Translations under genes and position numbers: made by a program
Notes under the pieces: generated by a model
What the model was told of the DNA's origin: nothing
Seen by the model: only the letters and a program-made list of their open reading frames with translations
Database searches by the model: none
Assembly (NCBI RefSeq): GCF_001719045.1
Contig: NZ_CP015423.1
Coordinates: forward strand, 4,649,501 to 4,713,500
DNA: 64,000 bases
DNA from: Paenibacillus polymyxa
Lineage (GTDB): Bacteria > Bacillota > Bacilli > Paenibacillales > Paenibacillaceae
Direction: 5' to 3'
Shown: piece after piece, positions 37,024-46,766 of the stretch
Numbering within the stretch: position 1 is the stretch's first letter
How the letters are laid out: each line of letters starts with the position of its first letter

Positions 37024-38142
37024 CTAGCGGACTCTTCCAGCAAGAATATAGTTGCGCAAGTCCTGAATGACATTCGCGCGATTCAGTGCATCAACGACAA
37101 TGAGTGATACAGGTCCGATAATTAGTCCTAAAACGCCAAACAGCTTGAGCCCGATGAACATACCGATGAGGGTGGGAAGCGGGTTCAAGCCCACGCTGCT
37201 GGCCAGCACCTTAGGCTCCACGATCTGTCGTCCAATCAACAGGATGATATAAAGGATCGACAATCCTACCCCTAGTGCCAAATTACCAGACATATACGCA
37301 TACAGTATCCACGGAATCATCACAATGCCAACCCCCAAATAAGGTAGCAAGTCCACCAGCCCGATCATCAAACCGATGGTAAAGGCGGATTCCACACGCA
37401 ATATGAACAGCCCAACAATGACCGTTAATGCCGTAATGGAGATGATAATGAACTGTGCACGCAAATAGCCGTACAGTGCTTTACGCAAATCGTGCCATAT
37501 ATCCGACAATGGCTTGCGAATCGTATCAGGAATCGTGTTTGAGAGCATCCGACTATGTCGGTCCCAATCCTTACTAATAAAAAAGGCTGCTAATACAATA
37601 ACCATTAGAACTGCTCCCATATTAGGCAGAGAGGTCAGCAAGTTCAAAACTCCATTAAAAAATTGAGCGACTAGCGTAGTGACAGCCGAACTGACAGTTT
37701 GAGTTGTCTTATCAATATTACTGTTAATGGTATGTTGGTAATCCGGATTATCTCTGATAAAATGGTTAATTTCAATAATTATATTTTGAATCAAATCGCT
37801 TTGTGTCCAATCGATAAACAGACTTTTAAAACGCTCAATATGTCCGTCAAAAGTCATGGCCAACTTTATAACTTCTCGAACCATGCGGGTGATTGCCGCA
37901 GATAGGATAATTGCAATTCCACCTAAATATACAAATAATGAGACCGTGACAGCCGTCCAACGTGGCATACGGGCTTTGCTACGCAGAAAACCAACTAGTG
38001 GATTCATGGCATAAGCCACAAGCCAGGCGAATAGGAAAGGATAGACGAGAGGGAAAAGCACATATATGCCCAGTAACAGAGCTACAATCACGATTGCCAC
38101 CCATAGAGCACGAAATATGCGATTCAAGATTAACCGGCTCAA
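37024..38142 (-). CDS. ytvI: Sporulation membrane protein YtvI (AI-2E transporter family)
   Basis: A 372-residue membrane protein of the PerM/AI-2E exporter family, starting at TTG with GGAG upstream. It has two hydrophobic hairpins at the N-terminus, a central hydrophilic region (about 75 to 160) and five more segments, with the GLVDLLPYLGVGIVMIPW motif typical of the family. YtvI of Bacillus is a sporulation-linked gene in the same neighbourhood. Here it is inverted relative to fxsA and citZ. The transported substrate is unknown. Confidence 0.87.
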   Translation of the reverse strand: MSRLILNRIFRALWVAIVIVALLLGIYVLFPLVYPFLFAWLVAYAMNPLVGFLRSKARMPRWTAVTVSLFVYLGGIAIILSAAITRMVREVIKLAMTFDGHIERFKSLFIDWTQSDLIQNIIIEINHFIRDNPDYQHTINSNIDKTTQTVSSAVTTLVAQFFNGVLNLLTSLPNMGAVLMVIVLAAFFISKDWDRHSRMLSNTIPDTIRKPLSDIWHDLRKALYGYLRAQFIIISITALTVIVGLFILRVESAFTIGLMIGLVDLLPYLGVGIVMIPWILYAYMSGNLALGVGLSILYIILLIGRQIVEPKVLASSVGLNPLPTLIGMFIGLKLFGVLGLIIGPVSLIVVDALNRANVIQDLRNYILAGRVR

Positions 38143-38487
38143 GCTTTCACGGCTCCTTTCTTTTACGATAGTTTTTCATAAAATAAATGCTCTACTATAC
38201 ATATGCGGGAAAGGGGGAAGACAAGACCTGTGTAAAAAAGTGCAAATGAATCAATATTTTTTGTAAGGGGTTTCAAAAATTTATTTATGGAAGCGATAAA
38301 ACATTTGAATGTGTTGGAATAGCCCTCAATGTTCACATAAACGACAAAATCCAGTATAGTGAAAGAAGGTTTAAATATTGACATATGGCGTTAACATTAC
38401 TCAGCTATTTAAAAGACATATCTTACTTTTGAAAATGTTTACATTGCAAGTCCGTTCACAATGTTTTTACAAAGGAGAGATGTAACG
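38143..38487. other. ytvI-citZ divergent intergenic region
   Basis: This 345-bp AT-rich stretch holds no gene. It carries a near-consensus cre site (38430) and an isolated TTGACA at 38378 without a well-placed -10, so the citZ promoter itself is not clear to me. Confidence 0.5.
38430..38443. promoter_or_regulatory. Candidate CcpA cre site before citZ
   Basis: TGAAAATGTTTACA matches the cre consensus TGWAANCGNTNWCA at all fixed positions but one (T for the central C). Bacillus citZ is repressed by CcpA, so the position makes sense. Confidence 0.45.
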
Positions 38488-39600
38488 ATGACAGCGACTA
38501 AAGGTCTGGAAGGGATCGTAGCGACCACTTCCTCCATAAGCTCTATCGTAGATGGCGTTCTCACGTACCGGGGTTATAACATTGATGATTTGGCTGTTAA
38601 CGCCGATTTTGAAGAGGTAGCTTATTTGTTGTGGTTTGGAAAATTACCTGATAAAGAGCAATTGCAGGAGCTTCGCAACCAGTTAAGTGAATACGCTGCT
38701 ATTCCGGATGAAATTGTTACTCAATTAAAGTTATATCCGAAAAATTTGAGTACAATGGCTGCCTTGAGGTCAGCCGTATCGTCTCTCGCTTTGTATGACC
38801 CAGAGGCGGATAATATGTCGAGAGAGTCTAATGTGACCAAAACCGTCAAGCTTCAGGCGCAATTGCCTACCATTGTGGCAGCTATAGCACGTATACGCGA
38901 GGGCTTGGAGCCGATTGCGCCTAAAAAAGGTATTTCCATCGCTGAAAACTTTTTGTATCAGCTGACTGGCAAGGACCCGGAGGAGACGGCTATTAAAGCG
39001 TTCAATCAGGCTCTCGTATTGCACGCCGATCATGAATTAAATGCTTCTACCTTTGCTGCGCGTGTAACGGTAGCCACATTGTCGGATATTTATTCCGGAA
39101 TCACGTCTGCAATTGGAGCTTTAAAAGGACCACTGCATGGTGGGGCCAATGAGGCTGTGGCCAAAACGCTGGAGGAGATTGGTGGCTTGGATCAGGTGGA
39201 CTCCTATATTCAGGCGAAACTGGATAACCGCGAAAAAATTATGGGCTTTGGACACCGAGTCTATAAAAACGGTGATCCGCGTGCCAAGCACTTGCACAAA
39301 ATGTCCCGCGAACTGGGGGAAATGAACGGCGACACAACGTTGTTTGATATGTCAGTTCGAATTGAGGGAATTGTAACAGGGCAAAAAGGTTTGAAGCCCA
39401 ATGTGGATTTTTATTCTGCCTCTGTGTATACCCAGTTAGGTATCAAGAGAGACCTGTTTACACCTATTTTTGCTGTGAGTCGTGTATCCGGGTGGACCGC
39501 ACACATTTTAGAGCAGTATGAAAATAACCGCCTGATTCGTCCTCGCGCCGAATATACAGGTCCAATGGATCAAAAATATGTATCACCAGAGTTGCGTTAA
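38488..39600 (+). CDS. citZ: Citrate synthase
   Basis: The ATG at 38488 follows AAAGGAGAG; the frame runs back to 38461 without a site. The 370-residue enzyme is the short Gram-positive type. Active-site residues are visible: His in PLHGGANEAV near residue 220, His in GFGHRVYKNGDPR near 259, and Asp in NVDFYSASVY near 310. It condenses acetyl-CoA with oxaloacetate. It heads the citZ-icd-mdh block of the TCA cycle. Confidence 0.95.
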   Translation: MTATKGLEGIVATTSSISSIVDGVLTYRGYNIDDLAVNADFEEVAYLLWFGKLPDKEQLQELRNQLSEYAAIPDEIVTQLKLYPKNLSTMAALRSAVSSLALYDPEADNMSRESNVTKTVKLQAQLPTIVAAIARIREGLEPIAPKKGISIAENFLYQLTGKDPEETAIKAFNQALVLHADHELNASTFAARVTVATLSDIYSGITSAIGALKGPLHGGANEAVAKTLEEIGGLDQVDSYIQAKLDNREKIMGFGHRVYKNGDPRAKHLHKMSRELGEMNGDTTLFDMSVRIEGIVTGQKGLKPNVDFYSASVYTQLGIKRDLFTPIFAVSRVSGWTAHILEQYENNRLIRPRAEYTGPMDQKYVSPELR

Positions 39601-39751
39601 CCCTTTGTCGAAGGAAGATTGAGGTTGTATACCCTGAATTTAAAAAATAAGGTACAATAGAGGGGACGACGAGAGATGTACGTTTTTGTCTGTGATAAAG
39701 ATCATGTCTTTCGTCCTGTACCCATTCATATCTGAGGAGGAAAAGGAACTT

Positions 39752-41047
39752 ATGGCGAAATTTGAAAAGTTTGAGCTCCCAACTGAAGGCGAAAAAATTA
39801 CGATTGATAACGGTCAACTACGGGTTCCGAACCATCCGGTAATTCCGTTTATCGAAGGTGACGGCACGGGGCGCGATATCTGGAAAGCTTCCAAGCGCGT
39901 ACTGGACGCAGCTGTAGAAAAAGCATATAACGGCAGCAAAAAGATTGCCTGGTATGAAGTATTCGCTGGTGAGAAAGCTTTCAATACATACGGCGAATGG
40001 CTCCCTAACGATACTTTGGAAGCCATCCGTGAGTATATTGTAGCCATCAAAGGTCCACTTACAACACCTATTGGCGGTGGTATCCGTTCGTTGAATGTGG
40101 CATTGCGGCAAGAACTGGATTTATACGTATGTCTGCGTCCTGTTCGTTATTTTAACGGTGTTCCTTCTCCAGTGAAACGTCCTGAATTGGTAGACATGGT
40201 TATTTTCCGTGAGAACACAGAAGATATTTACGCGGGGATCGAGTATGCCGAAGGGTCCGAAGACGTGAAAAAGGTTATTCAGTTCCTCCAACAAGAGCTG
40301 GGTGTGAACAAAATTCGTTTCCCTGAAACCTCTGGTATTGGCATTAAGCCAGTTTCTTCCGAGGGTTCAAAGCGTCTGGTACGGGCAGCCATTCAGTATG
40401 CTGTTGACCACGGACGCAAGAGTGTCACGCTCGTACACAAAGGTAACATTATGAAATTTACCGAGGGTGCCTTCAAAAACTGGGGTTATGAAGTGGCTGA
40501 GGAAGAATTTGCAGATAAAGTATTTACTTGGGCCCAATATGATGTAATCAAGGAAAAAGACGGTGAGGATGCGGCAAATGCAGCTCAAAAAGCAGCTGAA
40601 GATGCAGGCAAAATCATTATCAAGGATGCGATTGCTGATATTGCACTTCAGCAAGTACTGACTCGTCCTTCTGAATTTGATGTAATTGCTACGCTCAACT
40701 TGAACGGGGACTATCTGTCCGATGCTCTTGCTGCCCAAGTTGGTGGAATTGGTATTGCGCCAGGTGCAAACATTAACTATGTAACAGGGCATGCTATCTT
40801 TGAAGCTACACATGGTACAGCTCCAAAATACGCAGACAAAGACGTAGTGAACCCTGGTTCCGTAATTCTGTCGGGCGTAATGTTGCTTGAACACTTGGGT
40901 TGGAAAGAAGCGGCTGACCTGATTTACAAAGGGCTGGAGACGTCCATTAATAAGAAGATTGTAACTTATGACTTTGCTCGTCTGATGGATGGTGCTACAC
41001 AAGTGAAATGCTCCGAGTTCGCAGATACCATTATTAGTAACCTGTAA
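39752..41047 (+). CDS. icd: Isocitrate dehydrogenase, NADP-dependent
   Basis: The ATG at 39752 has GAGGAGGAAAAGGA upstream; the longer frame from 39686 is unlikely. The 431-residue enzyme shows [29 protein letters not shown], the isocitrate-binding [14 protein letters not shown] and the cofactor segment [17 protein letters not shown], where Lys-Tyr is the NADP-type pair as in E. coli. It turns isocitrate into 2-oxoglutarate. It lies 150 nt after citZ and 16 nt before mdh. Confidence 0.95.
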   Translation: MAKFEKFELPTEGEKITIDNGQLRVPNHPVIPFIEGDGTGRDIWKASKRVLDAAVEKAYNGSKKIAWYEVFAGEKAFNTYGEWLPNDTLEAIREYIVAIKGPLTTPIGGGIRSLNVALRQELDLYVCLRPVRYFNGVPSPVKRPELVDMVIFRENTEDIYAGIEYAEGSEDVKKVIQFLQQELGVNKIRFPETSGIGIKPVSSEGSKRLVRAAIQYAVDHGRKSVTLVHKGNIMKFTEGAFKNWGYEVAEEEFADKVFTWAQYDVIKEKDGEDAANAAQKAAEDAGKIIIKDAIADIALQQVLTRPSEFDVIATLNLNGDYLSDALAAQVGGIGIAPGANINYVTGHAIFEATHGTAPKYADKDVVNPGSVILSGVMLLEHLGWKEAADLIYKGLETSINKKIVTYDFARLMDGATQVKCSEFADTIISNL

Positions 41048-41063
41048 GGAAGGGGAATACCAC

Positions 41064-42005
41064 TTGTCCATTCAACGTAAAAAAATATCCATTGTTGGCG
41101 CCGGTTTTACCGGTGCCACTACCGCATTGCTGCTGGCTCAAAAGGAGCTAGGTGATATCGTACTGATCGATATTCCGCAACTAGAGAATCCGACCAAAGG
41201 CAAGGCGCTTGATATTTTGGAGGCCGGTCCGGTACAGGGATTTGACAGCCAGATCACGGGCACTTCCAGTTACGAGGATGCAGCTAACTCGGATATCGTC
41301 ATTATTACTGCCGGGATTGCACGCAAGCCGGGTATGAGCCGTGATGATTTGGTAAATACGAACGCAGGAATTGTAAAATCCGTTTGTGAGAACGTGAAGA
41401 AGTATGCGCCGGATTCTATCGTCATTATTCTGAGTAATCCGGTAGATGCTATGACCTATACTGCTTATCAAACGCTTGGATTCCCGAAAAATCGGGTTAT
41501 TGGCCAATCAGGTGTGCTGGATACAGCGCGATATTGTACCTTTATTGCACAAGAACTGAACGTTTCCGTCGAAGACGTACGCGGCTTCGTTATGGGTGGT
41601 CACGGTGATGATATGGTGCCCCTGGTACGCTATTCCAGCGTTGGAGGTATACCTATCGAAACCCTGATTTCGCAGGAACGTATCGAAGCAATCGTACAAC
41701 GGACACGCGGTGGTGGCGGTGAGATCGTCAACCTGTTGGGTAATGGTAGCGCATATTATGCACCGGCAGCTTCGCTTGCACAGATGACAGAAGCGATTGT
41801 AAAAGATAAAAAACGGATTATCCCGGTCATTGCCTATCTGGAGGGAGAGTACGGCTATCAGGATTTGTTCCTTGGCGTACCGACACTTCTTGGCGGTAAT
41901 GGTATCGAAAAAGTGTTCGAGTTGGAATTGACAGCCGAAGAAAAAGCAGCGCTCGATCAATCCGCCGAATCGGTCCGCAGTGTGATTAAAATAGTTACCG
42001 TATAG
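41064..42005 (+). CDS. mdh: Malate dehydrogenase
   Basis: A 313-residue, lactate-dehydrogenase-like malate dehydrogenase starting at TTG with AGGAAGGGG upstream. The NAD loop reads [14 protein letters not shown], substrate arginines lie in [13 protein letters not shown], and the catalytic His is in [12 protein letters not shown] near residue 176. It closes the citZ-icd-mdh operon and is followed by a terminator. Confidence 0.95.
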   Translation: MSIQRKKISIVGAGFTGATTALLLAQKELGDIVLIDIPQLENPTKGKALDILEAGPVQGFDSQITGTSSYEDAANSDIVIITAGIARKPGMSRDDLVNTNAGIVKSVCENVKKYAPDSIVIILSNPVDAMTYTAYQTLGFPKNRVIGQSGVLDTARYCTFIAQELNVSVEDVRGFVMGGHGDDMVPLVRYSSVGGIPIETLISQERIEAIVQRTRGGGGEIVNLLGNGSAYYAPAASLAQMTEAIVKDKKRIIPVIAYLEGEYGYQDLFLGVPTLLGGNGIEKVFELELTAEEKAALDQSAESVRSVIKIVTV

Positions 42006-42322
42006 ATTCAATTTTCTACTAAAACGGTATACTTTTACTTGAAGAGGTGTTCCCAAGCCATAGTCATGGCCACCGGACACCTCTTTTACTTTTAAACGGA
42101 AATAAGGAATCTATTCGTTTTCTTCCTTATTCCTTTGCTTTGGACCACTTCCCCGGTATAATAGAGTTCATATGCATTGATAGTTACATGAGGATTTTGC
42201 AAAAATCCTGACATAGAAAAGCATGTCCCAAAACACTGAAAAGATGGTAGTCATTCGTTGGAATATGATCGTTCTATGGAAAAAGAGTTTGTAAGAAAAC
42301 AAAGAAATGGAGGTTGTGAAAA
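42006..42322 (+). other. mdh downstream region with terminator
   Basis: No gene here. It holds a terminator (GAGGTGT and ACACCTC arms, 42042 to 42093, then TTTTACTTTT), a lone TATAAT at 42157 without a good -35, and a small inverted repeat AGGATTTT-GC-AAAAATCCT at 42191. Confidence 0.55.
42042..42093 (+). terminator. Terminator of citZ-icd-mdh
   Basis: AGAGGTGT/ACACCTCT stem, with GGCC-rich inner part, followed by a T-rich tract. Confidence 0.8.
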
Positions 42323-42739
42323 ATGTCTTTTATTCACATTATTGGATCACTGGCGATGGGTTTTTATTTATTGCTCCCCTTCGTTGTGGGCAAAATCGAC
42401 AAATTGGCTCCTAGCGTGCAGGAAGGAACGATATCGGCTGTTCAGCTATTGAATCGTTTAGCTCAATTTGTGCTGATCCTTGTGCTTGTTAGCGGTATCT
42501 ATATGATTTTTGCCTGGGGGCCATATTCCGCAGCTTGGATCGTGGTCGTTTTATTGTTGTTTCTCGCCATTTCTGGTATCGCTGGGGCCATGGGTAAGCC
42601 GTTACGGCTGTCGCTGGAAGCGATTCGTAGCCAACAGCCTATTACGCAATACGCTGGCAAAATGCGAATGTTCAGTACGCTGCTTGCCGTCTTCTTGATC
42701 CTGATTACGTTTTTAATGATATATAGCGATATTATTTAA
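42323..42739 (+). CDS. Small membrane protein, function unknown
   Basis: A 138-residue protein with TGGAGG before its ATG and four evident membrane segments (about 3 to 21, 47 to 65, 72 to 92, 115 to 135). The layout resembles small DUF2269-like four-helix membrane proteins, but I do not assign a family. It is flanked by terminators on both sides and so is a single-gene unit between mdh and the SDR gene. Confidence 0.75.
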   Translation: MSFIHIIGSLAMGFYLLLPFVVGKIDKLAPSVQEGTISAVQLLNRLAQFVLILVLVSGIYMIFAWGPYSAAWIVVVLLLFLAISGIAGAMGKPLRLSLEAIRSQQPITQYAGKMRMFSTLLAVFLILITFLMIYSDII

Positions 42740-42792
42740 TGAAGCATTTGGCGAGAGCCTATAATCGAATGATGATAAATGCTAAATTGAAA

Positions 42793-42831
42793 AAAACGGT
42801 CTGTGCTGAATAAGCATAGGCCGTTTTTTTG
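42793..42831 (+). terminator. Terminator of the small membrane protein gene
   Basis: The stem AAACGGTCTGTGC/GCATAGGCCGTTT with one mismatch is followed by seven T. Confidence 0.85.
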
Positions 42832-42955
42832 TGCGCTCAAATAACTACATTTTTCTTTTTTCGTTTAACGAATAACTTTGTGTGGTAAATCAGGAGTAGA
42901 GTGGATGCAAATGTTGCATCCTAAAAAATATCTAATTTTGAAGGGAGAATGTACA

Positions 42956-43825
42956 ATGGCTAAAAGTAACCAACCTCAGCAAACCTTGCCCCCACAGCAT
43001 CAGGACCAGCAACCGGGGATTGAATCCAAAATGACGCCTGCACCTCAATTTGAAAAACCAACTTACAAAGCAGCTGACAAGCTCACAGGCAAAGTTGCAC
43101 TTATTACTGGTGGAGACAGTGGAATTGGGCGGGCTGTAGCTGTCACGTATGCCAAAGAAGGTGCGGACGTAGCTATCATCTACTTGAATGAGCATAAGGA
43201 TGCGGAAGAAACAAAACGTCAGGTAGAGCAGGAGGGGCGCAAATGCGTATTGATTCCTGGCGATATCGGAGATGACCAATTTGCCAAAAAAGCGGTTCAA
43301 CAGACGGTTAACGAGTTGGGCAAGCTCGACATTGTCGTGAACAATGCGGCAGAGCAGCATCCACAACAAAAGCTGGAGGATATCACCAAAGAACAGTTGG
43401 AGCGCACGTTCCGTACGAATATTTTCGGTATGTTCTTCCTGACGCAAGCAGCATTGCCGCATTTGAAGAAAGGGAGCACAATTGTCAATACAACATCGAT
43501 TACCGCGTACGCTGGGAACAAGACACTCATTGATTATTCATCGACCAAAGGGGCAATCACATCCTTTACTCGTTCCCTTTCACTCAATTTGGCGGATCAA
43601 GGTATTCGGGTGAACGCTGTAGCACCAGGGCCAATCTGGACGCCGTTAATCCCGTCTACCTTTGATGCCAAGACGGTCAGCGAGTTTGGAGGAGCACAGC
43701 CAATGAAGCGTCCGGGTCAGCCGGAAGAATTGGCGCCAGCCTATGTGTACCTTGCTTCTGATGATTCTTCATATGTAAGCGGGCAGGTTATTCATATCAA
43801 TGGCGGTGAAGTTATAAACGGATAA
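42956..43825 (+). CDS. SDR family oxidoreductase (general stress protein type)
   Basis: The ATG at 42956 follows AAGGGAG. The 289-residue protein has an N-terminal Gln/Pro-rich tail of about 40 residues, then the Rossmann motif ITGGDSGIGRAVA, the NNAA motif and the catalytic Ser, Tyr and Lys in NTTSITAY and YSSTKGAI. The tail plus core match the YdaD/YhdF/YhxC stress dehydrogenases of Bacillus. The substrate is unknown. It has its own terminator and probably its own promoter. Confidence 0.88.
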   Translation: MAKSNQPQQTLPPQHQDQQPGIESKMTPAPQFEKPTYKAADKLTGKVALITGGDSGIGRAVAVTYAKEGADVAIIYLNEHKDAEETKRQVEQEGRKCVLIPGDIGDDQFAKKAVQQTVNELGKLDIVVNNAAEQHPQQKLEDITKEQLERTFRTNIFGMFFLTQAALPHLKKGSTIVNTTSITAYAGNKTLIDYSSTKGAITSFTRSLSLNLADQGIRVNAVAPGPIWTPLIPSTFDAKTVSEFGGAQPMKRPGQPEELAPAYVYLASDDSSYVSGQVIHINGGEVING

Positions 43826-43836
43826 GAGGACAAAGG

Positions 43837-43875
43837 AAAGGCTGGGGCCGTGTTATGCCCTGGCCTTTTTTCTTT
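43837..43875 (+). terminator. Terminator after the SDR gene
   Basis: AAGGC-GGGGC pairs with GCCC-GGCCTT around an 8-nt loop, with a central mismatch, and is followed by a T run. Confidence 0.75.
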
Positions 43876-43944
43876 TCACAGTGGAACATAATGCAGGTAG
43901 CCTGTAGAATGAGACTTAACTTACATAAAGGATGGGCATATTTT

Positions 43945-45747
43945 ATGAAATCGTTTCGTTTCAGGCTTACCCTGATCATGCTGATTTTGATTGGCGTATC
44001 TGTCCTTGCTGCTGGAATCACGATGGGACAAATCTTTAAAAATTCGAATATGAAGGTGCTAGAGGAGAACATGGGACGGGAGATCGACCTGCTTCGCGCT
44101 ACATTCCCTTTTGTGAATGCAGATGCCCTGTCCAGTACGGATTATGTATCTTATTATTCTCAAAAGGCGAAGGAAATTGCCCGTCTGACGGAATCGCGGG
44201 TGACCTTCATTCGCAAGGACGGGACGGTGGTTGGCGATTCGTTAAGCGATCCGCGTAAGATGGAAAACCACGCATCTCGTGAAGAAATTCAGCAAGCCTC
44301 AACAGAGAGAATCGGACGCACGATTCGTTACAGCGAAACCTTGCAACGGAACATGCTATACGTTGCAGAGCCTGTTGTATCGGACAAGGGCTTTGACGGA
44401 TATATCCGTTTGTCCATGAGTCTGAAAGCGGTGGAGGAGGGAGTGCGCCGCGGCTGGACGGCTATCGGGATTGGACTCGTGTTGCTATTTCTTGCTGCTG
44501 GATTGGTGAGCTATCGTATTGCCCGCAGTCTGACCTCGCCTATTGAGCATATTACAGGGGTAGCCAACCGCATTTCAGGACTGGATTATGACGCAAGGGT
44601 TGGTGTGCAGCGTCGGGACGAAGTAGGGCAACTGGGGGAAGCCATTAATCGTATGGCTGACAGTCTCCAAAACCAAATGAAAACGATACGTGACAATGAG
44701 GATCTACTCCAGAGCGTCATGAGTAATATGACAGGCGGGATTCTAATGATTGATGCAAGTGAGTGTATTGCGCTTGTAAACCGTGAGTCTGAGCGAATGC
44801 TCGGTGTCGTGGGTAAACGGGTTACGGACAAGCCGTATCATGAGCTGAAGAAGCACTATGAGCTCACAAAGCTAATTGAGGGCAGCATACAAAGCCGAGA
44901 AAGGCTGCATGGTGAGGTTCATTTGTACAATCCCGAGGAGAGACTCGTGTTGCTAGACGGTGTTCCGATGTATGAGGATGAAGGCGGATACCGGGGGATG
45001 CTGTTCCTTTTACAGGATATTACGGCTATTCGACGGTTGGAAAATATGCGGAGCGAATTTGTGGCAAACGTTTCTCATGAGCTAAAAACACCAATTGCCG
45101 CAGTCAAGGGTTTTGCCGAGACGTTACTCGGTGGCGGGGTTAAAGATGAGGAGACGGCCCGTTCATTTTTGCAAATTATATATGATGAAAGCGAACGATT
45201 GAATCGGCTGATCGGTGACATTTTGGAGCTATCCAAAATTGAATCCAAGCGTTCTCCGCTGGATTGCTCGCCAGTGCACGTTTCGTCGTTCATAGAATCA
45301 TTGCTGGAAAAACTGAACAATGTAGCTGCCAAAAAAAGAATTACGCTGCACATGGATATCCCGGATGAGCTGTTTATGGAGGCAGATGAAGATAAGCTTC
45401 AGCAGATTTTCCTGAACCTTTTGTCTAATGGTATCAACTATACACTTGATGGTGGCAAGGTAAAGATTAAGGTTTTAACGATCCAGCGGGAGAATGACAC
45501 GGAAAAGGTCGTATTTACAGTCAGTGATACAGGTATTGGAATTCCAAAGAAGGACCTGCCACGTATCTTTGAACGCTTTTACCGGGTGGACAAAGGACGC
45601 TCGCGTAACTCTGGCGGAACGGGACTGGGATTGTCGATCGTCAAACACTTGATCGATTTGCATCATGGCACCCTTTCGGTGGAAAGTGAGCTTGGATTGG
45701 GTACCACATTTACAGTTGAATTACCGCTATTGCAACAGGAAGAATGA
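43945..45747 (+). CDS. phoR: Sensor histidine kinase PhoR
   Basis: A 600-residue kinase; the ATG at 43945 is preferred to the frame opening at 43855 because the membrane segment starts right after it. Order: TM1 (about 7 to 28), extracytoplasmic sensor (about 30 to 160), TM2 (about 170 to 190), HAMP, a PAS domain (about 250 to 350), HisKA with His378 in VSHELKTP, and HATPase (NLLSNGINYT, DTGIGIP, GTGLGLSIV). The layout is that of PhoR. It precedes phoP, the reverse of the Bacillus order. The pst genes and Pho boxes nearby support the assignment. Confidence 0.85.
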   Translation: MKSFRFRLTLIMLILIGVSVLAAGITMGQIFKNSNMKVLEENMGREIDLLRATFPFVNADALSSTDYVSYYSQKAKEIARLTESRVTFIRKDGTVVGDSLSDPRKMENHASREEIQQASTERIGRTIRYSETLQRNMLYVAEPVVSDKGFDGYIRLSMSLKAVEEGVRRGWTAIGIGLVLLFLAAGLVSYRIARSLTSPIEHITGVANRISGLDYDARVGVQRRDEVGQLGEAINRMADSLQNQMKTIRDNEDLLQSVMSNMTGGILMIDASECIALVNRESERMLGVVGKRVTDKPYHELKKHYELTKLIEGSIQSRERLHGEVHLYNPEERLVLLDGVPMYEDEGGYRGMLFLLQDITAIRRLENMRSEFVANVSHELKTPIAAVKGFAETLLGGGVKDEETARSFLQIIYDESERLNRLIGDILELSKIESKRSPLDCSPVHVSSFIESLLEKLNNVAAKKRITLHMDIPDELFMEADEDKLQQIFLNLLSNGINYTLDGGKVKIKVLTIQRENDTEKVVFTVSDTGIGIPKKDLPRIFERFYRVDKGRSRNSGGTGLGLSIVKHLIDLHHGTLSVESELGLGTTFTVELPLLQQEE

Positions 45748-45748
45748 A

Positions 45749-45791
45749 CTATAACCTTTTTTACATTCTGTTAACAATGCCGTGATAAAAT
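45749..45791 (+). promoter_or_regulatory. Candidate PhoP-box promoter of phoP
   Basis: CTATAA at 45749, TTTACA at 45760 and TTAACA at 45771 are spaced by 11 bp. A -10-like TAAAAT starts 9 nt after the last. It lies right after the phoR stop, so phoP may be self-activated apart from phoR. Confidence 0.6.
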
Positions 45792-45875
45792 AAACGGGTG
45801 TCGCATGAGTATGGAAAAGGTTTCAGGATTTTGACCAATGCGCCTTTAACAGGTAAACAGGAGATGAAGTTATTT

Positions 45876-46607
45876 ATGGGACAACGCTTGCTGGTTATTG
45901 AGGATGAACCAACGCTTGCCAGATTGCTATCCTACAATTTGATACAAGAAGGCTTCGAAGTGGACACGGAGGATCATGGCAGTGCAGGGTTTGAAAAAGC
46001 CTCCAGAGAGTCCTACGATTTGATCCTGCTGGATTTGATGCTGCCGGGAATGAACGGACTGGACATTCTGAGCAGACTTCGCCATCAGGGGCTGACAACG
46101 CCTATCATTATTTTAACGGCCAAAAACGGCGAGGCCGAGGTTGTCCAAGGGCTGAAGTCGGGTGCAGATGATTACATCACGAAGCCTTTTGGCGTTTCTG
46201 AGCTGTTGGCCCGTGTAACGGCTGTGCTGCGAAGAACTTCCGGCGGGGATGAAGGAGTGCTGTCTGATCAGAAAGATAGCTCCAAAATTCAACTGGGCGA
46301 GCTAGAGATTTACCCTGAGAAATATGAGGTCATTCTTGGAGGTCAGTCCATCAGCCTCAGACCAAAGGAATTTGAGGTACTTCTTTATTTGTCCCGCAAG
46401 CCGGGTGTGGTATTGACTCGGGATGATCTGATGAATGCTGTCTGGGGTTTTGACTACATTGGCGGTCAACGAACCGTGGATGTGCACGTCAGTTCCTTAC
46501 GTAAAAAGTTGGAGCTGGATCCCGACTCGGTTCATATCGATTCGATCCGTGGAGTGGGGTACAAGCTGGTTGTAAATAAAAAAAGAAGCGCTTCTCATTT
46601 ATTATAA
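45876..46607 (+). CDS. phoP: Response regulator PhoP (OmpR family)
   Basis: The ATG at 45876 has AGGAG 12 nt upstream; the frame is open to 45798. The 243-residue regulator has a receiver with acidic pocket residues in VIEDEPTLA, phospho-acceptor Asp53 in LILLDLMLPGMNG and Lys in ITKPFG, then a winged-helix effector (SLRPKEFEVLLYL, GGQRTVDVHVSSLRKKLE). It should bind TT(A/C/T)A(C/T)A repeats when phosphorylated by PhoR in phosphate starvation. The last codons form part of the terminator. Confidence 0.88.
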   Translation: MGQRLLVIEDEPTLARLLSYNLIQEGFEVDTEDHGSAGFEKASRESYDLILLDLMLPGMNGLDILSRLRHQGLTTPIIILTAKNGEAEVVQGLKSGADDYITKPFGVSELLARVTAVLRRTSGGDEGVLSDQKDSSKIQLGELEIYPEKYEVILGGQSISLRPKEFEVLLYLSRKPGVVLTRDDLMNAVWGFDYIGGQRTVDVHVSSLRKKLELDPDSVHIDSIRGVGYKLVVNKKRSASHLL

Positions 46608-46625
46608 ATGAGGAGCGTTTTTCTT
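46585..46625 (+). terminator. Terminator overlapping the phoP stop
   Basis: The stem AAGCGCTTCTCATTTAT/ATAAATGAGGAGCGTTT (with one mismatch) is followed by T residues; its first arm is the end of phoP. Confidence 0.82.
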
Positions 46626-46668
46626 TATCCAGGGAAGTGTCCGACGACTTTTGTGTCCATTTCGTGAT

Positions 46669-46702
46669 TTTACATTTCATTAACAAAAATAGACGCTAGA
46701 AT
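46669..46702 (+). promoter_or_regulatory. Candidate PhoP-box promoter of the CBS-chemoreceptor gene
   Basis: TTTACA at 46669 and TTAACA at 46680 are 11 bp apart, and the -10-like TAGAAT starts 11 nt later at 46697. It follows the phoP terminator, so this gene has its own start of transcription. Confidence 0.55.
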
Positions 46703-46766
46703 CAACAAATGACCGATATGATGTTCCCGTCACTCCAAGTAGTTAAAAAAAGGGGACTTCAGAACG

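Noticed and set aside
38378..38383. TTGACA upstream of citZ as a -35 box.
   Set aside because: No -10 hexamer lies 16 to 18 bp downstream; the nearest AT-rich hexamer is at 21 bp.
38438..38460. TTTACA and TTCACA before citZ as a Pho box.
   Set aside because: They are 17 bp apart and out of the 11-bp register seen at the four accepted sites.
40367..41071. A 234-codon minus-strand frame opposite icd.
   Set aside because: Cys- and Phe-rich composition without motifs, fully inside icd on the other strand.
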